DNA of 64,000 nt from Novosphingobium sp. HII-3 (lineage in GTDB: Bacteria; Pseudomonadota; Alphaproteobacteria; Sphingomonadales; Sphingomonadaceae). Location: positions 124,001 through 188,000 of the forward strand of contig NZ_PPSM01000014.1 of NCBI RefSeq assembly GCF_002916655.1, written 5' to 3'. Below are positions 8,168 through 17,525 of this stretch, one piece after another; the first letter of the stretch is position 1, and every line of letters starts with the position of its first letter. A program made the translations under genes and the position numbers. Under the pieces are notes generated by a model. It was given only the letters and a program-made list of their open reading frames with translations. It did not search any database and had not been told where the DNA came from.

Positions 8168-9541
8168 ATGTGGGGCGGACGGTTCGCGGAAGGACCGTCT
8201 GCGATCATGCGCGAGATAAATGCCTCGATCCCCTTCGACAAGGCATTGTGGCGGCAGGACATCGCGGCGAGCAAAGCGCATGTCGCCATGTTGGCCGCCT
8301 GCGACATCGTTTCGGATGCCGATGCGGTGGCGATCCGCGACGGCCTCGACGCTGTTGGCGCGGAGTACGAGGCGAACGGCGTGCCCGAGGACTGGGACCT
8401 CGAGGACATCCACATGACCACCGAGTCGCGCCTTGCAGAGCTCATCGGGCCTGCCGCGGGACGCCTCCACACGGCACGCTCGCGCAACGACCAGGTGGCG
8501 ACGGATTTCCGTCTCTGGGTGCGGGACGCCATGGATCAGGCCGATGCCGGGCTTGAAGCGCTACAGGTGGCGCTCGTCACCCGTGCGGCCGAACACGCCG
8601 ATTCGATCATGCCGGGCTTCACGCACCTGCAGACTGCCCAGCCAGTCACTCTCGGCCATCACCTGATGGCCTATTACGAGATGATCGGGCGTGACCGTTC
8701 GCGCTTTGCCGATGCCCGCACGCGCATGAACCGCAGCCCGCTTGGCTCCGCGGCGCTGGCCGGGACCGGTTTCCCGATCGACCGCGAAATGACCGCCCAG
8801 GCGCTCGGTTTCGACGGGCCGACGGACAACAGCCTCGATTCGGTGTCGGACCGGGACTTCGCGCTCGATTACCTGATGGCAGCCAGCCAGTGCGCACTGC
8901 ACCTGTCGCGCCTGGCGGAGGAGTTCATCATCTGGGCGAGCCAGCCCTTCGGCTTCGTCGCCCTGCCGGATGCGCTTTCGACCGGCAGTTCCATCATGCC
9001 GCAGAAGAAGAACCCGGATGCGGCCGAACTGGTCCGCGGCCATGCGGGCCGCATTTCCGGTTGCCTCATGTCGCTGATGATGACGATGAAAGGCCTGCCG
9101 CTCGCCTATTCGAAGGACATGCAGGATGACAAGCCGCCGGTGTTCGAAGCGTCCGGCCTGCTGGCGCTCTCCATCGCGGCGATGACGGGGATGGTCGCCG
9201 ACACCCGCTTCCGCACCGAACGGATGCGCGCTGCCGCCGAACTGGGCTACGCGACCGCGACCGACCTTGCCGACTGGCTGGTGCGCGAAGGCGACATCCC
9301 CTTCCGTGAAGCGCACCACATCACCGGCGCTGCGGTCAAGCTGGCGGAGCAGCGCGGGATCGCGCTCGACGCGCTGCCGCTGGAGGATCTCCAGGCCATC
9401 GACAACCGCATCGACGACCGCGTATTCAAGGCGCTGTCGGTCGAGGCTTCGGTCGCCGCCCGCAAGTCGCACGGCGGGACCGCGCCCGATCAGGTGCGCC
9501 TGCGGGTGGCCGAAGCCCGCGCCGCCCTCGGTCTGGAGTAA
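8168..9541 (+). CDS. argH: Argininosuccinate lyase
   Basis: The 457-residue protein starts [20 protein letters not shown], the conserved N-terminus of ArgH, and carries the fumarase/aspartase superfamily signature [12 protein letters not shown] with its mobile catalytic serine loop. [13 protein letters not shown] and the HTARSRND region form the substrate site. It splits argininosuccinate into arginine and fumarate, the last step of arginine synthesis, in the cytoplasm. Length matches the family. The ATG at 8168 has only a weak ribosome site, and its promoter must lie inside the divergent TlpA gene. It is followed 4 bases later by a small lipoprotein and then lysA. Confidence 0.97.
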   Translation: MWGGRFAEGPSAIMREINASIPFDKALWRQDIAASKAHVAMLAACDIVSDADAVAIRDGLDAVGAEYEANGVPEDWDLEDIHMTTESRLAELIGPAAGRLHTARSRNDQVATDFRLWVRDAMDQADAGLEALQVALVTRAAEHADSIMPGFTHLQTAQPVTLGHHLMAYYEMIGRDRSRFADARTRMNRSPLGSAALAGTGFPIDREMTAQALGFDGPTDNSLDSVSDRDFALDYLMAASQCALHLSRLAEEFIIWASQPFGFVALPDALSTGSSIMPQKKNPDAAELVRGHAGRISGCLMSLMMTMKGLPLAYSKDMQDDKPPVFEASGLLALSIAAMTGMVADTRFRTERMRAAAELGYATATDLADWLVREGDIPFREAHHITGAAVKLAEQRGIALDALPLEDLQAIDNRIDDRVFKALSVEASVAARKSHGGTAPDQVRLRVAEARAALGLE

Positions 9542-9545
9542 TTCG

Positions 9546-9800
9546 ATGAAGAAGGTCGTGATCGCCGTGATGCTTCTGAGCCTCGCCGCGTGCGGGCAAC
9601 GCTCGGCGCTCGGCCTGAAACCGGGGCAGCAGTTGCCGCCGGCGCCTTATGGGCGTGCGGACAAACCCGGGGCCACGGAACTGCTCACGACACCCACCAT
9701 CGCCATTCCCGAGCGCAGCGTCGAACTGCGCACCCGCTCGGAGGAGCGGCAGGACGATCCTTTTGACCTGCCGCCGCCCGAAGCGCCCCAGCCCGAGTAA
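9546..9800 (+). CDS. Small lipoprotein between argH and lysA (LppL/LptM-like)
   Basis: This 84-residue protein starts MKKVVIAVMLLSLAAC, a short lipoprotein signal with the modified cysteine at residue 16, followed by G and a proline-rich acidic tail. It begins 4 bases after argH and ends 8 bases before lysA. In pseudomonads the small lipoprotein LppL precedes lysA, and in enterobacteria the related LptM (YifL) helps LptD mature. The CG and LxxGxxLPP wording after the cysteine is loosely like that family. Position and size support the link; sequence identity is too low to be sure. Confidence 0.7.
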   Translation: MKKVVIAVMLLSLAACGQRSALGLKPGQQLPPAPYGRADKPGATELLTTPTIAIPERSVELRTRSEERQDDPFDLPPPEAPQPE

Positions 9801-9808
9801 GCCTTTCC

Positions 9809-11068
9809 ATGGATCACTTCGAATACGTCGCCGGCGAACTCCACGCCGAACAGGTGCCTCTGTCCGCCATCGCCCGCGAAGTGGGTACGCCGGTCTACGT
9901 CTATTCCCGCGCGACCCTGTCACGCCACGCACGCGTCTTCCGGGAGGCGCTGTCCGCACTTCCGGCGGTGCACATCGCGTTTGCGGTCAAGTCCAACCCG
10001 AACCTCGCCGTCCTGCGCCTGCTCGCTTCCGAAGGCTATGGCGCTGACGTCGTCTCCGAAGGCGAGATGAACCGCGCGCTGGCGGCCGGGATGAGGGCGG
10101 AGGATATCGTCTTCTCCGGCGTCGGCAAGACCCGCTCCGAACTTGCGGCGGCTGTGCGCGCCGGGATCGGGCAGTTCAACCTGGAAAGCGAGGAGGAGGG
10201 CGTCGAACTCTCCGGGATCGCGCTCGAACTGGGCCGCAGGGCCACCTGCACGCTGCGCGTCAACCCGGACGTGGATGCGCGCACCCACGCCAAGATCTCC
10301 ACCGGCAAGGCGGAGAACAAGTTCGGCATCGCCTATGATCGCGCGCCGGGCATTTACGCGCGGCTCTCGGCCCTGCCCGGCCTGGAGATGCGCGGACTTG
10401 CCGTTCACATCGGCAGCCAGATCAGCGATCTCGAACCCTCCCGTCAGGCCTTCATCAAGATGGGGGCGCTGATGGAAGCGCTGCGCGCAGACGGCCTCTC
10501 GGTCACGCACATGGACCTGGGCGGTGGCCTTGGCGTGCCGTACAAGGCGGGTGATGCCCTGCCGACACCGGCCGACTACGGCCGCATGGTCGCCGAGGTG
10601 GCCGCCGACTGGGGCGTAACGCTGATGTTCGAGCCTGGCCGGGTGATCACCGGCAACTCGGGCGTGCTCGTCACCGAAGTCGTGCGCGTCAAGCAGGGCA
10701 CGAACGCCCCGTGGGTGGTGGTGGACGCGGCGATGAATGATCTTGCGCGGCCTGCCATGTACGACGCCTGGCACGACTTTGCGGCCGTGCAGCCCAGCGG
10801 GGAAAGCATGACGGCCAACATCGTCGGCCCGATCTGTGAAAGCTCCGACACCTTTGCAATGGGACGCACGATCGACGCCGTGAAGGCGGGGGATCTTGCC
10901 GTATTTCGGACGGCAGGCGCCTATGGTGCGACGATGGCGAACACCTACAACAGCCGTGCGCTGGTGCCCGAGGTGATGGTCGACGGTGACAAGTGGGCGA
11001 TCGTTGCGAACCGCATCGATCCCGCCACCATTCTGGCGGCCGAGCAGGTGCCGGACTGGCTCGCCTGA
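9809..11068 (+). CDS. lysA: Diaminopimelate decarboxylase
   Basis: The 419-residue protein has the PLP-binding lysine in HIAFAVKSNPN (Lys61), the glycine-rich phosphate loop GGGLGVPY, EPGR for PLP/substrate contact, and the CESSDTFA motif that supplies the active-site cysteine from the partner subunit. It converts meso-diaminopimelate to L-lysine as a homodimer in the cytoplasm. Length is usual for the family. It follows the small lipoprotein gene closely, in what looks like an argH-lipoprotein-lysA transcript. Confidence 0.97.
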   Translation: MDHFEYVAGELHAEQVPLSAIAREVGTPVYVYSRATLSRHARVFREALSALPAVHIAFAVKSNPNLAVLRLLASEGYGADVVSEGEMNRALAAGMRAEDIVFSGVGKTRSELAAAVRAGIGQFNLESEEEGVELSGIALELGRRATCTLRVNPDVDARTHAKISTGKAENKFGIAYDRAPGIYARLSALPGLEMRGLAVHIGSQISDLEPSRQAFIKMGALMEALRADGLSVTHMDLGGGLGVPYKAGDALPTPADYGRMVAEVAADWGVTLMFEPGRVITGNSGVLVTEVVRVKQGTNAPWVVVDAAMNDLARPAMYDAWHDFAAVQPSGESMTANIVGPICESSDTFAMGRTIDAVKAGDLAVFRTAGAYGATMANTYNSRALVPEVMVDGDKWAIVANRIDPATILAAEQVPDWLA

Positions 11069-11096
11069 TGCCGCTGCCGCTGCCGCCGTCTCGCGC

Positions 11097-11885
11097 ATGA
11101 TCGACGCGCTGCCCCTCTTTCATCGGATCGCCGGGAAGCCGGTGGTCGTGCTGGGTGACGGGGACGCCGCCGAGGCCAAGCGGCGGCTGGTGGAGCGGGC
11201 CGGGGCGCTCGTCCTGACCACGATCGAGGACGGCGAGGCGCAAGGGGCGCGGCTCGCCTTCGTCGCACACGAGGACGATGCCTCGGCGCAGGCGGATGCG
11301 AACCGGGCGCGCCGGGCCGGAATGCTGGTGAACGCGACGGATCGACCGGCCCTGTGCGACTTCACCATTCCTTCCATTCTCGACCGCTCCCCCGTGCTGG
11401 TGGCGGTGGGAACCGGCGGCGCATCGGCCGGGCTCGCGAAGCAGCTGCGCCTGCGCCTGGAGGTCTTGCTCCCTCAGTCGCTCGGATCTCTCGCGACCGG
11501 GCTGAGAGGCGCGCGGGCGGCGCTGCGGGAACGCTTCCCCGATGCGGTTGCCCGACGGCGCGCCATTGATGATGCGCTTGCCACCGGAGGGGTGCTCGAT
11601 CCCCTGGCGGAGAGCGGCGCGTCACGCGTGCAACAGTGGCTCGCGGGTGCCCGCGCGACGGGCGGCGGCAGTGTGGAAATCCGCCTGCGCAGCGAGGATC
11701 CGGACGATCTCACCCTTCGTGAGGCGCGGCTCCTCGGCACGGCGGACGTGGTGCTGCATGACGAAGACATCGGAGCGCAAATTCTTGATCGCGTGCGTGC
11801 CGACGCCGTCCGCCGCAGTCTAGCCGAAGGGGCACCTCCCGCTTCATCGCGTGCATTGACGGTTATCCTGCGGCGCCCGCTCTAG
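11097..11885 (+). CDS. Siroheme synthase-like precorrin-2 dehydrogenase/ferrochelatase with vestigial methyltransferase part
   Basis: Residues 1 to about 150 match the CysG N-terminal/Met8p module: the NAD-binding GDGDAAEAK at 20-28, VNATDRP with the catalytic aspartate, and SILDRSPVLVAVGTGGASAGLAKQLR. That module oxidises precorrin-2 and inserts iron to make siroheme. The last 70 residues (193-262) resemble the beginning of the SAM-dependent uroporphyrinogen methyltransferase domain (DDLTLREARLLGTADVVLHDE), but the GPGD SAM loop is replaced by SEDP and the rest of the domain is missing. So only the first activity is likely to remain. The ATG at 11097 was chosen from the start of homology; the stop converges on ruvX with 7 bases between. 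Confidence 0.8.
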   Translation: MIDALPLFHRIAGKPVVVLGDGDAAEAKRRLVERAGALVLTTIEDGEAQGARLAFVAHEDDASAQADANRARRAGMLVNATDRPALCDFTIPSILDRSPVLVAVGTGGASAGLAKQLRLRLEVLLPQSLGSLATGLRGARAALRERFPDAVARRRAIDDALATGGVLDPLAESGASRVQQWLAGARATGGGSVEIRLRSEDPDDLTLREARLLGTADVVLHDEDIGAQILDRVRADAVRRSLAEGAPPASSRALTVILRRPL

Positions 11886-11892
11886 GCGCTTT

Positions 11893-12363
11893 TCAGAACA
11901 TTCCACCGGCCAGAGCGTCGATCGCGCCCTGCAGGATCACTGCGGCCGCAGCCGAATCGATCCGCGTGGCCCGCTTGGCGCGGCTCATGTCCTGTTCGAT
12001 CAGGCCGCGCTCCGCGCCGGTGGTGGACCAGCGCTCGTCCCACAAGAGGATCGGCAGGTTCAGCACGCCCAGATTGCGCGCGTACGCACGGCTCGACTGT
12101 GCGCGGGGACCTTCTGAGCCGTCCATGTTGAGCGGCAATCCAATGACGACGCCCCGGATCGAGCGTTCGCGGATCAGGGCTTCGAGCAGGGCCTTGTCCG
12201 CGCCGAACTTGCCGCGCTTGATTGTCTTGCCGGGAGAGGCGAAGCGCCAGCCGGCATCGCAGAAGGCGGTGCCGATGGTCTGCGTTCCAAGGTCCAGCCC
12301 CAGCAGCGTGCCTGCGTCGGGCAGGGCGTCGCGAAAGGCGAGCGCGCTGGTGGTGATGATCAC
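11893..12363 (-). CDS. ruvX: Putative pre-16S rRNA nuclease YqgF/RuvX
   Basis: The 156-residue protein has [17 protein letters not shown], the RNase H-like first strand of the YqgF family, then [29 protein letters not shown], and [14 protein letters not shown]. These hold the conserved acidic residues. Members process the 5' end of 16S rRNA. The GTG start at 12363 overlaps the stop of the upstream DUF3089 gene in the sequence GTGA, so the two are probably translationally coupled. It is the last gene of the minus-strand run that begins with pyrE. Confidence 0.9.
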   Translation of the reverse strand: MIITTSALAFRDALPDAGTLLGLDLGTQTIGTAFCDAGWRFASPGKTIKRGKFGADKALLEALIRERSIRGVVIGLPLNMDGSEGPRAQSSRAYARNLGVLNLPILLWDERWSTTGAERGLIEQDMSRAKRATRIDSAAAAVILQGAIDALAGGMF

Positions 12364-13481
12364 TTCTGCTTCGCCAGCCACGCTTGGGTTCGCCTTTCGA
12401 AGTCAGCCCTCAGATTGGCCCAGAACAGGGTCATATCATAGAGGTGGTAGTTGTTTCCGGGAAGCACGTAAGCGCCAAGCTCGAGTTTGGGTGGCGGACC
12501 GATGTGCAGGAAATCGTCGGCACCGCAGCTTGCGGGCACGGCCTTGGGAACGAGCTTGCCGGTTCGCGCCTCGAAATCGGGGACGAGCGTTCCCAGGTTC
12601 GATGCTGCGCCCGCGCTGGAACCGGGCGTGCCGTTCAACGGATTGGTGCAAAGGAACGCGCTGCCGCCGACCGGCTGGCCGTCGAGTCCGGTGCGGCGGG
12701 CATAGGCCTTGAGCAACATTCCCGTTTCGGCAGGATCGGCGACCGAAAGCCAGCTCACTATGCAGCCGGGCTGGTCGGCCCGCGTGCATGCCGGCACGCC
12801 CATGCGCGGCAGGTCATGGGTCAGCGACACGGGCCAGCCGATCACCCAGGCGCCGACCAGCCGCTCAGCGAGCGGCTTGCCCGCCACGCGATCGCGCATG
12901 AGCCGGCGGAGGAGGAAGGCACCCTGGCTGTGACCGGCAAGGGCGATGGGCTGCCCCGGCCGCAGGTGCCATGTGAAGATTTTGAAGGATGCCAGCACGT
13001 CCGCATAGGCGAGGTCGATCGCCTGTCCTGCCTCTGGCTTGGCGGTCAGGAAGGCACCGACCGCCGCCTGGCGATAGCGCGGGGCCCATACCGCCTCCGC
13101 TGTGTTGAACGGGCTCGCTATGCCCTGCACGAAGAGGTCGGCCCGCTCTCGGCTTGCGCCGTCATCCAGCGAGGCGTTCCAGGCGTCCCGCGCTATGTAG
13201 CTCGTCGGATGCAGGAAAAACACCGCCACGGGCAGCCTGGCTTCGGGAGCCGCGAACCCCGGGGGCAGCCAGCGTGACGGATCGTCCTTCTTGCCGGGCC
13301 GGGCGACCCACATGGACGGGTTCTCCCAGGCTTCGGGCGGCAGTGCCTGCTGCTCAGCGAAGGACGTGGTCGGCACGAAGGCCATCTCAGTCAGGTCGTC
13401 GGACCAGAACCACAAGGCCAGCATCAGCGCCAGAACCGCTACGGTTAGACCCGCGATCAGGTAGAGGAACTTGCGCGCCAT
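12360..13481 (-). CDS. DUF3089 family protein (alpha/beta-hydrolase-like)
   Basis: This 373-residue protein begins with [23 protein letters not shown], a signal anchor. It contains FFLHPTSY and the nucleophile-elbow motif AGHSQGA near the middle, which points to an alpha/beta-hydrolase fold and matches DUF3089. Further conserved stretches are WAPRYRQA and GWPVSLTHD. The family is widespread in sphingomonads but has no settled function. It lies 4 bases downstream of lepB and overlaps ruvX by 4 bases, so it is probably co-transcribed. The start at 13481 places the membrane anchor at the N-terminus. Confidence 0.8.
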   Translation of the reverse strand: MARKFLYLIAGLTVAVLALMLALWFWSDDLTEMAFVPTTSFAEQQALPPEAWENPSMWVARPGKKDDPSRWLPPGFAAPEARLPVAVFFLHPTSYIARDAWNASLDDGASRERADLFVQGIASPFNTAEAVWAPRYRQAAVGAFLTAKPEAGQAIDLAYADVLASFKIFTWHLRPGQPIALAGHSQGAFLLRRLMRDRVAGKPLAERLVGAWVIGWPVSLTHDLPRMGVPACTRADQPGCIVSWLSVADPAETGMLLKAYARRTGLDGQPVGGSAFLCTNPLNGTPGSSAGAASNLGTLVPDFEARTGKLVPKAVPASCGADDFLHIGPPPKLELGAYVLPGNNYHLYDMTLFWANLRADFERRTQAWLAKQK

Positions 13482-13485
13482 GGGG

Positions 13486-14421
13486 TCAGTACGCCTTTGC
13501 CGCGTCCGTCCGGGGCCGCAGGCTTGTGAAGGCTCGCCCTTCACGAAGCGCCGACCACCAGGAGAGCGGGTTCCAGCTCTGCGAACCGTCGAGCGAGAAC
13601 GTGATGAACTCCGCCCGCCCACCAATGTCCGACAGCGGGACCGGTCCGCCCAGGCCGCCATCGGGTTGCCCGCGGCTGTTGGTGTAGAAAGGCGCCCGGC
13701 TGTCGGCGGAGCGATCCCGGTCGTCTCCCATCAGGAAGACATGACCTTCCGGGACGATCGTTTCAGGATAGTTGTCGAGGCGCTGGTCGATGTAGTCGAT
13801 GGTCTGGTAGCTGGCGCCGTTCGGGAGCGTTTCTCGGTAGGTGGGCAGCTCGTAGACCTCGTGCCCGGAGGGCAAGCGGGTTCGGTACTGCTCGAAGCCG
13901 TCGTAGCAATGGCCGGGCTCCTGCCCCTCGCAGGTCAGGTGATCGTCGGCGGCGATCTGCACCGGCGGCTCGATCTCGCGAGGGATGAAGCGGCCGTTGA
14001 GGCGGATACGTCCGTCGATCACGGCGATGCGGTCTCCCGGGCGGGCGACCACGCGCTTGATGAGGTCAGCGTTCCGGTTGCGCGGAACCACGATCACGAT
14101 GTCGCCGTATTCCGGCACCTTGCCGAGGATGCGCGTGGCCGAGCGGGGGAGCAGGTGAAAGCTCAGTGAGGACCAGTTCCAGCCGTAGGGATACTTCGAC
14201 ACGACCAGCCGATCCCCGACCAGAAGTCCTGGCATCATCGAGATCGAGGGGATGTAGAACGGCTTGGCGACCAGAGAGTGGAAGGCCAGTACGCCCAGCA
14301 GCATGAGGGCAAGGCCGCGCAGTTCCTGCAGCCAGTGCGTCGCCCGGGCCTGCGGCTGGTTCGCTTCAACGGTGCCCTGGTTGGCCGGATGCTTGTCCGT
14401 CCGGGCGGTCTGTTCCGTCAT
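13486..14421 (-). CDS. lepB: Signal peptidase I
   Basis: The product of 311 residues has the type I signal peptidase boxes: IPSISMMPGLLVGDRL with the nucleophilic serine, a transmembrane segment just before it, the general-base lysine in DLIKRVVARPGD, and GDDRDRSADSR (box E, usually GDNRDNSxDSR). It cleaves signal peptides of exported proteins at the outer face of the cytoplasmic membrane. The ATG at 14421 gives MTEQTARTDK; an in-frame TTG at 14460 overlapping the acpS stop is the alternative and would add 13 residues. It lies between acpS and the DUF3089 gene in one transcript. Confidence 0.95.
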   Translation of the reverse strand: MTEQTARTDKHPANQGTVEANQPQARATHWLQELRGLALMLLGVLAFHSLVAKPFYIPSISMMPGLLVGDRLVVSKYPYGWNWSSLSFHLLPRSATRILGKVPEYGDIVIVVPRNRNADLIKRVVARPGDRIAVIDGRIRLNGRFIPREIEPPVQIAADDHLTCEGQEPGHCYDGFEQYRTRLPSGHEVYELPTYRETLPNGASYQTIDYIDQRLDNYPETIVPEGHVFLMGDDRDRSADSRAPFYTNSRGQPDGGLGGPVPLSDIGGRAEFITFSLDGSQSWNPLSWWSALREGRAFTSLRPRTDAAKAY

Positions 14422-14456
14422 GTCGGAGAGAAAACTCGCGTGAGAGTTGAATGTAA

Positions 14457-14861
14457 TCAAGGAAGCGGGCGCGCTTCGAGCACCACGAACGCCTGCGCCC
14501 AGGGGTGATCATCGGTGAGGGTCAAATGCACCACCACCTCGTGCCCGCGGGGAACCATCGCCTCGAGCCGGGCCCGGGCTCCGCCCGTGAGCGCAAGAGT
14601 CGGAGCACCGGAGGGCGCGTTGACGACACCGATGTCCTTCATGAACACGCCCGCCTTGAATCCCGTGCCGACCGCCTTGGAAAAGGCTTCCTTGGCCGCG
14701 AACCGCTTGGCGAGCGTCCCGGCGACCGTATGCGGACGGCGCGCGGCCTTCGCCCGCTCCGTCTGCGTGAACACGCGGTTGAGGAACCGCTCGCCATAAC
14801 GGTCGAGCGAGTTCTGGATGCGCTCGATGTTGCACAGATCGGAGCCGAGACCGATGATCAT
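14457..14861 (-). CDS. acpS: Holo-[acyl-carrier-protein] synthase
   Basis: The 134-residue protein starts [15 protein letters not shown], with the metal-binding aspartate of AcpS, and carries [15 protein letters not shown], the glutamate/lysine motif of the phosphopantetheinyl transferase fold. It transfers 4'-phosphopantetheine from CoA to ACP for fatty acid synthesis. It lies between pdxJ and lepB, the order (pdxJ-acpS-lepB) found in many alphaproteobacteria. Confidence 0.96.
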   Translation of the reverse strand: MIIGLGSDLCNIERIQNSLDRYGERFLNRVFTQTERAKAARRPHTVAGTLAKRFAAKEAFSKAVGTGFKAGVFMKDIGVVNAPSGAPTLALTGGARARLEAMVPRGHEVVVHLTLTDDHPWAQAFVVLEARPLP

Positions 14862-14886
14862 GCCGTTGCCCGCGCTCGCGCCTTCA

Positions 14887-15627
14887 TCACCGTACCTCGT
14901 CCATCAACGCGCGCATCTTCTTCACGCTGGCCTCCAGGCCGGTGAAGATCGCTTCGCCGATGAGGTAGTGGCCGATGTTCAGTTCCGCCAGTTGCGGTAT
15001 GGCGGCGATGGGCTGCACATTGTCGTAGGTCAGGCCATGCCCGGCGTGAGGCTCGATCCCGTTCTTGGCCGCGAGCGCGGCCATGTCGACGATGCGCCGC
15101 AACTCGTGCGCTACCTGCTCGCCTTGCGCGTGCGCGTACTCGCCCGTGTGGAATTCCACCACCGGTGCGCCGAGCTTCATGGCGGCCTCGATCTGACGCG
15201 GCTCCGGCGCGATGAACAGGCTGACGCGGATCCCTGCATCGGACAGGCGGCCGACGATGGGCGCCAGCCGGTTGTGCTGACCCGCCGCGTCAAGTCCGCC
15301 CTCGGTCGTGCGCTCCTCGCGCCGTTCGGGCACGATGCAGGCGGCGTGCGGGCGATGCCGCAGGGCGATATCGAGCATCTCGTCGGTCGCGGCCATCTCG
15401 AGGTTGATGGGCAACCCGGTGGCGTCCGCCACGCGCTGCAGGTCCTCGTCGCGGATATGCCGCCGATCCTCCCGCAGGTGCACGGTGATCCCGTCCCCGC
15501 CGGCAGCCGCCACGATCTGCGCCGCACGCGCCGGATCGGGATGCTCGCCGCCCCGCGCGTTGCGGATCGTCGCGACGTGGTCGATGTTGACGCCGAGGCG
15601 CAGGCGCGCGGGGTTGTGGACGTTCAT
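14887..15627 (-). CDS. pdxJ: Pyridoxine 5'-phosphate synthase
   Basis: The 246-residue TIM-barrel protein has [19 protein letters not shown] at its N-terminus, [13 protein letters not shown] in the next strand, and [15 protein letters not shown] at the phosphate-binding end; all are PdxJ signatures. It condenses 1-deoxyxylulose 5-phosphate with 3-amino-2-oxopropyl phosphate, the final ring-forming step of vitamin B6 synthesis. It is 20 bases downstream of pyrE and 25 bases upstream of acpS. Confidence 0.97.
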   Translation of the reverse strand: MNVHNPARLRLGVNIDHVATIRNARGGEHPDPARAAQIVAAAGGDGITVHLREDRRHIRDEDLQRVADATGLPINLEMAATDEMLDIALRHRPHAACIVPERREERTTEGGLDAAGQHNRLAPIVGRLSDAGIRVSLFIAPEPRQIEAAMKLGAPVVEFHTGEYAHAQGEQVAHELRRIVDMAALAAKNGIEPHAGHGLTYDNVQPIAAIPQLAELNIGHYLIGEAIFTGLEASVKKMRALMDEVR

Positions 15628-15647
15628 TGGCTTATCCCATCGGTTCG

Positions 15648-16229
15648 TTACTGGGCGCGGCTGCCCGGCTTCACGGCTGGCGTGGCGGCGAGTTCGGGCG
15701 GCAGTTCGTCCGGAGCATAGGTCGGGAAGTTGAGCGCCACGAGCGGGAAGAACGGCACGCCGAGATCGACCGCTCCGGCCGAGCGATCGACCAGCGAAGC
15801 CGCCGCGATCACGATGCCACCGGCCTCCTCGATGGCCTTGATGGCTTCGCGGCTGGAAAGGCCGGTGGTCACCACGTCCTCGACCATGAGCACCTTGTCG
15901 CCCGGCTCGAGCGAAAAACCGCGGCGCAGCTCGAAGGTGCCGGTGGGGCGTTCGACGAACATCGCGTCAACCTGCAGCGCACGACCCATTTCCTGGCCGA
16001 TGATGACGCCGCCCATTGCGGGTGAGACGACCTTGGTGATCTGCTTGCGAATATCGTGCGGCAACTTGGCGGCGATGGCCACGGCAAGACGAGCGGCACG
16101 ATCCGGGTTCATCAGGACACGCGCGCACTGAAGATAATGCGCGCTGTGGCGACCGGACGAGAGCAGGAAGTGCCCTTCCAACAGCGCCTTGCTGGCGCGA
16201 AATTCGGCGAGGACCTCTTCTTCGAGCAT
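15648..16229 (-). CDS. pyrE: Orotate phosphoribosyltransferase
   Basis: The 193-residue protein shows [23 protein letters not shown] at the orotate site and [18 protein letters not shown], the PRPP-binding motif. It joins orotate to PRPP to give OMP in pyrimidine synthesis. Its length is normal for the short bacterial form. It is the first gene of a minus-strand run leading to ruvX and diverges from coxB across about 208 bases that must hold both promoters; I see no clear conserved boxes there. Confidence 0.96.
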   Translation of the reverse strand: MLEEEVLAEFRASKALLEGHFLLSSGRHSAHYLQCARVLMNPDRAARLAVAIAAKLPHDIRKQITKVVSPAMGGVIIGQEMGRALQVDAMFVERPTGTFELRRGFSLEPGDKVLMVEDVVTTGLSSREAIKAIEEAGGIVIAAASLVDRSAGAVDLGVPFFPLVALNFPTYAPDELPPELAATPAVKPGSRAQ

Positions 16230-16437
16230 GGATGACTTACCTCTGGAGCGTTTTTCGAGCGATGTCGCGCAGTTCGCCTGCGCGTTACGGCAAAAATTCC
16301 CCTAGAGGCGCTTGAGACGGGCGGCAAGGCCGCGTATAGCCCCGCCCAAAGGGGGCAGAACGCCTTCATAACAGGGGTGCGCGCGAGAGCGGTCGATACG
16401 GTCCGCGCGTTCGAAGGAAGTGGAAGCGCAAAAAACC

Positions 16438-17496
16438 ATGACATCCGGCAAGACTTCGTTCGGCTTGGGAAGGGCGGTCTCGTCGCTCGCTCTCTCCCTC
16501 GCCGCTGCTCTGACCACTGCATTGCCGGCTTTCGCGCAGGAAGCGCCTGCCGCTCCGTCCGCTTTGGCTACCGGCGCCGCCAATGGCGCGGCGCAGGCGT
16601 CCGGCGCGGGCAGCTACACGCCCATGGCACCCACGCCGGGGATCGGCATGCCGGTCGATGGCGGCATCGGTCTGCAGGAACAGTTCTCCAAGGTGGGTGA
16701 ATACGGCCATGCCATTCACCACGGGCTGCTCTGGGTGATCGGCCTCATCACCCTGTTCGTCCTGCTTCTGCTGGTGATCGTGGCCGTGCGCTTCAACCGC
16801 CGCTCCAATCCCATTGCCTCCAAGACGAGCCATAACACGCTTCTCGAAGTGGTGTGGACGCTGCTGCCGGTGCTCATCCTGGTCGGCATCGCCGTTCCTT
16901 CGATCGACCTCATCGCGAAGCAGTACAAGCCCGCTCCCAAGGATGCGCTGACCATCAAGGTCACGGGCAATCAGTGGTTCTGGACCTACGGCTACCCTGA
17001 CAACGGTGACTTTGAAGTCATCTCGAACATGCTGAACGTGCCGGACGCGCCTGTCATCAACAACGGCGTGCGCGAAGTGGGCTCGCAGCCTTGGGACGGC
17101 CCTTCGCAACTCGAAGTGGACAACCGCATGGTGGTGCCGGTGGGTGAACCGATTCGCCTGCAGATCACCGCCGCAGACGTCATCCACTCGTTCGCCATTC
17201 CCTCCCTCTGGTTCAAGCTGGACGCGGTGCCCGGTCGCATCAACGAGAAGGTGCTCGTGATCGAGAAGCCGGGCGTCTACTACGGCCAGTGTTCCGAGCT
17301 GTGCGGCGTGAAGCATGCCTATATGCCGATCGCCATCGAAGCTCTTCCGCGCGACAAGTACAACGCCTGGGTCCTCACGCATGCCGGCGGCGAAATCGAC
17401 GGCCAGGACAAGCCGGCTCCGGCTACGGCAGCCCCCGTTCCCACGGCGGATGCCTCCGAAGCCCCCGTGGTCGATGCGACCGCCGAAGCCGAATAA
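16438..17496 (+). CDS. coxB: Cytochrome c oxidase subunit II
   Basis: The 352-residue precursor has a signal peptide ending near ALPAFAQE, an alanine-rich linker, two transmembrane helices (LLWVIGLITLFVLLLLVIVAV and VVWTLLPVLILVGIAVP), the aromatic stretch QWFWTYGYPD, and the CuA site GQCSELCGVKHAYMPI with both cysteines, histidine and methionine. The CuA centre receives electrons from cytochrome c. The ATG at 16438 was preferred to a GTG at 16420 because of GGAAG upstream. It opens the aa3 oxidase operon, followed by ctaD. Confidence 0.96.
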   Translation: MTSGKTSFGLGRAVSSLALSLAAALTTALPAFAQEAPAAPSALATGAANGAAQASGAGSYTPMAPTPGIGMPVDGGIGLQEQFSKVGEYGHAIHHGLLWVIGLITLFVLLLLVIVAVRFNRRSNPIASKTSHNTLLEVVWTLLPVLILVGIAVPSIDLIAKQYKPAPKDALTIKVTGNQWFWTYGYPDNGDFEVISNMLNVPDAPVINNGVREVGSQPWDGPSQLEVDNRMVVPVGEPIRLQITAADVIHSFAIPSLWFKLDAVPGRINEKVLVIEKPGVYYGQCSELCGVKHAYMPIAIEALPRDKYNAWVLTHAGGEIDGQDKPAPATAAPVPTADASEAPVVDATAEAE

Positions 17497-17525
17497 TAGC
17501 GAATTAGAGGACAGGGTCCCGAACC

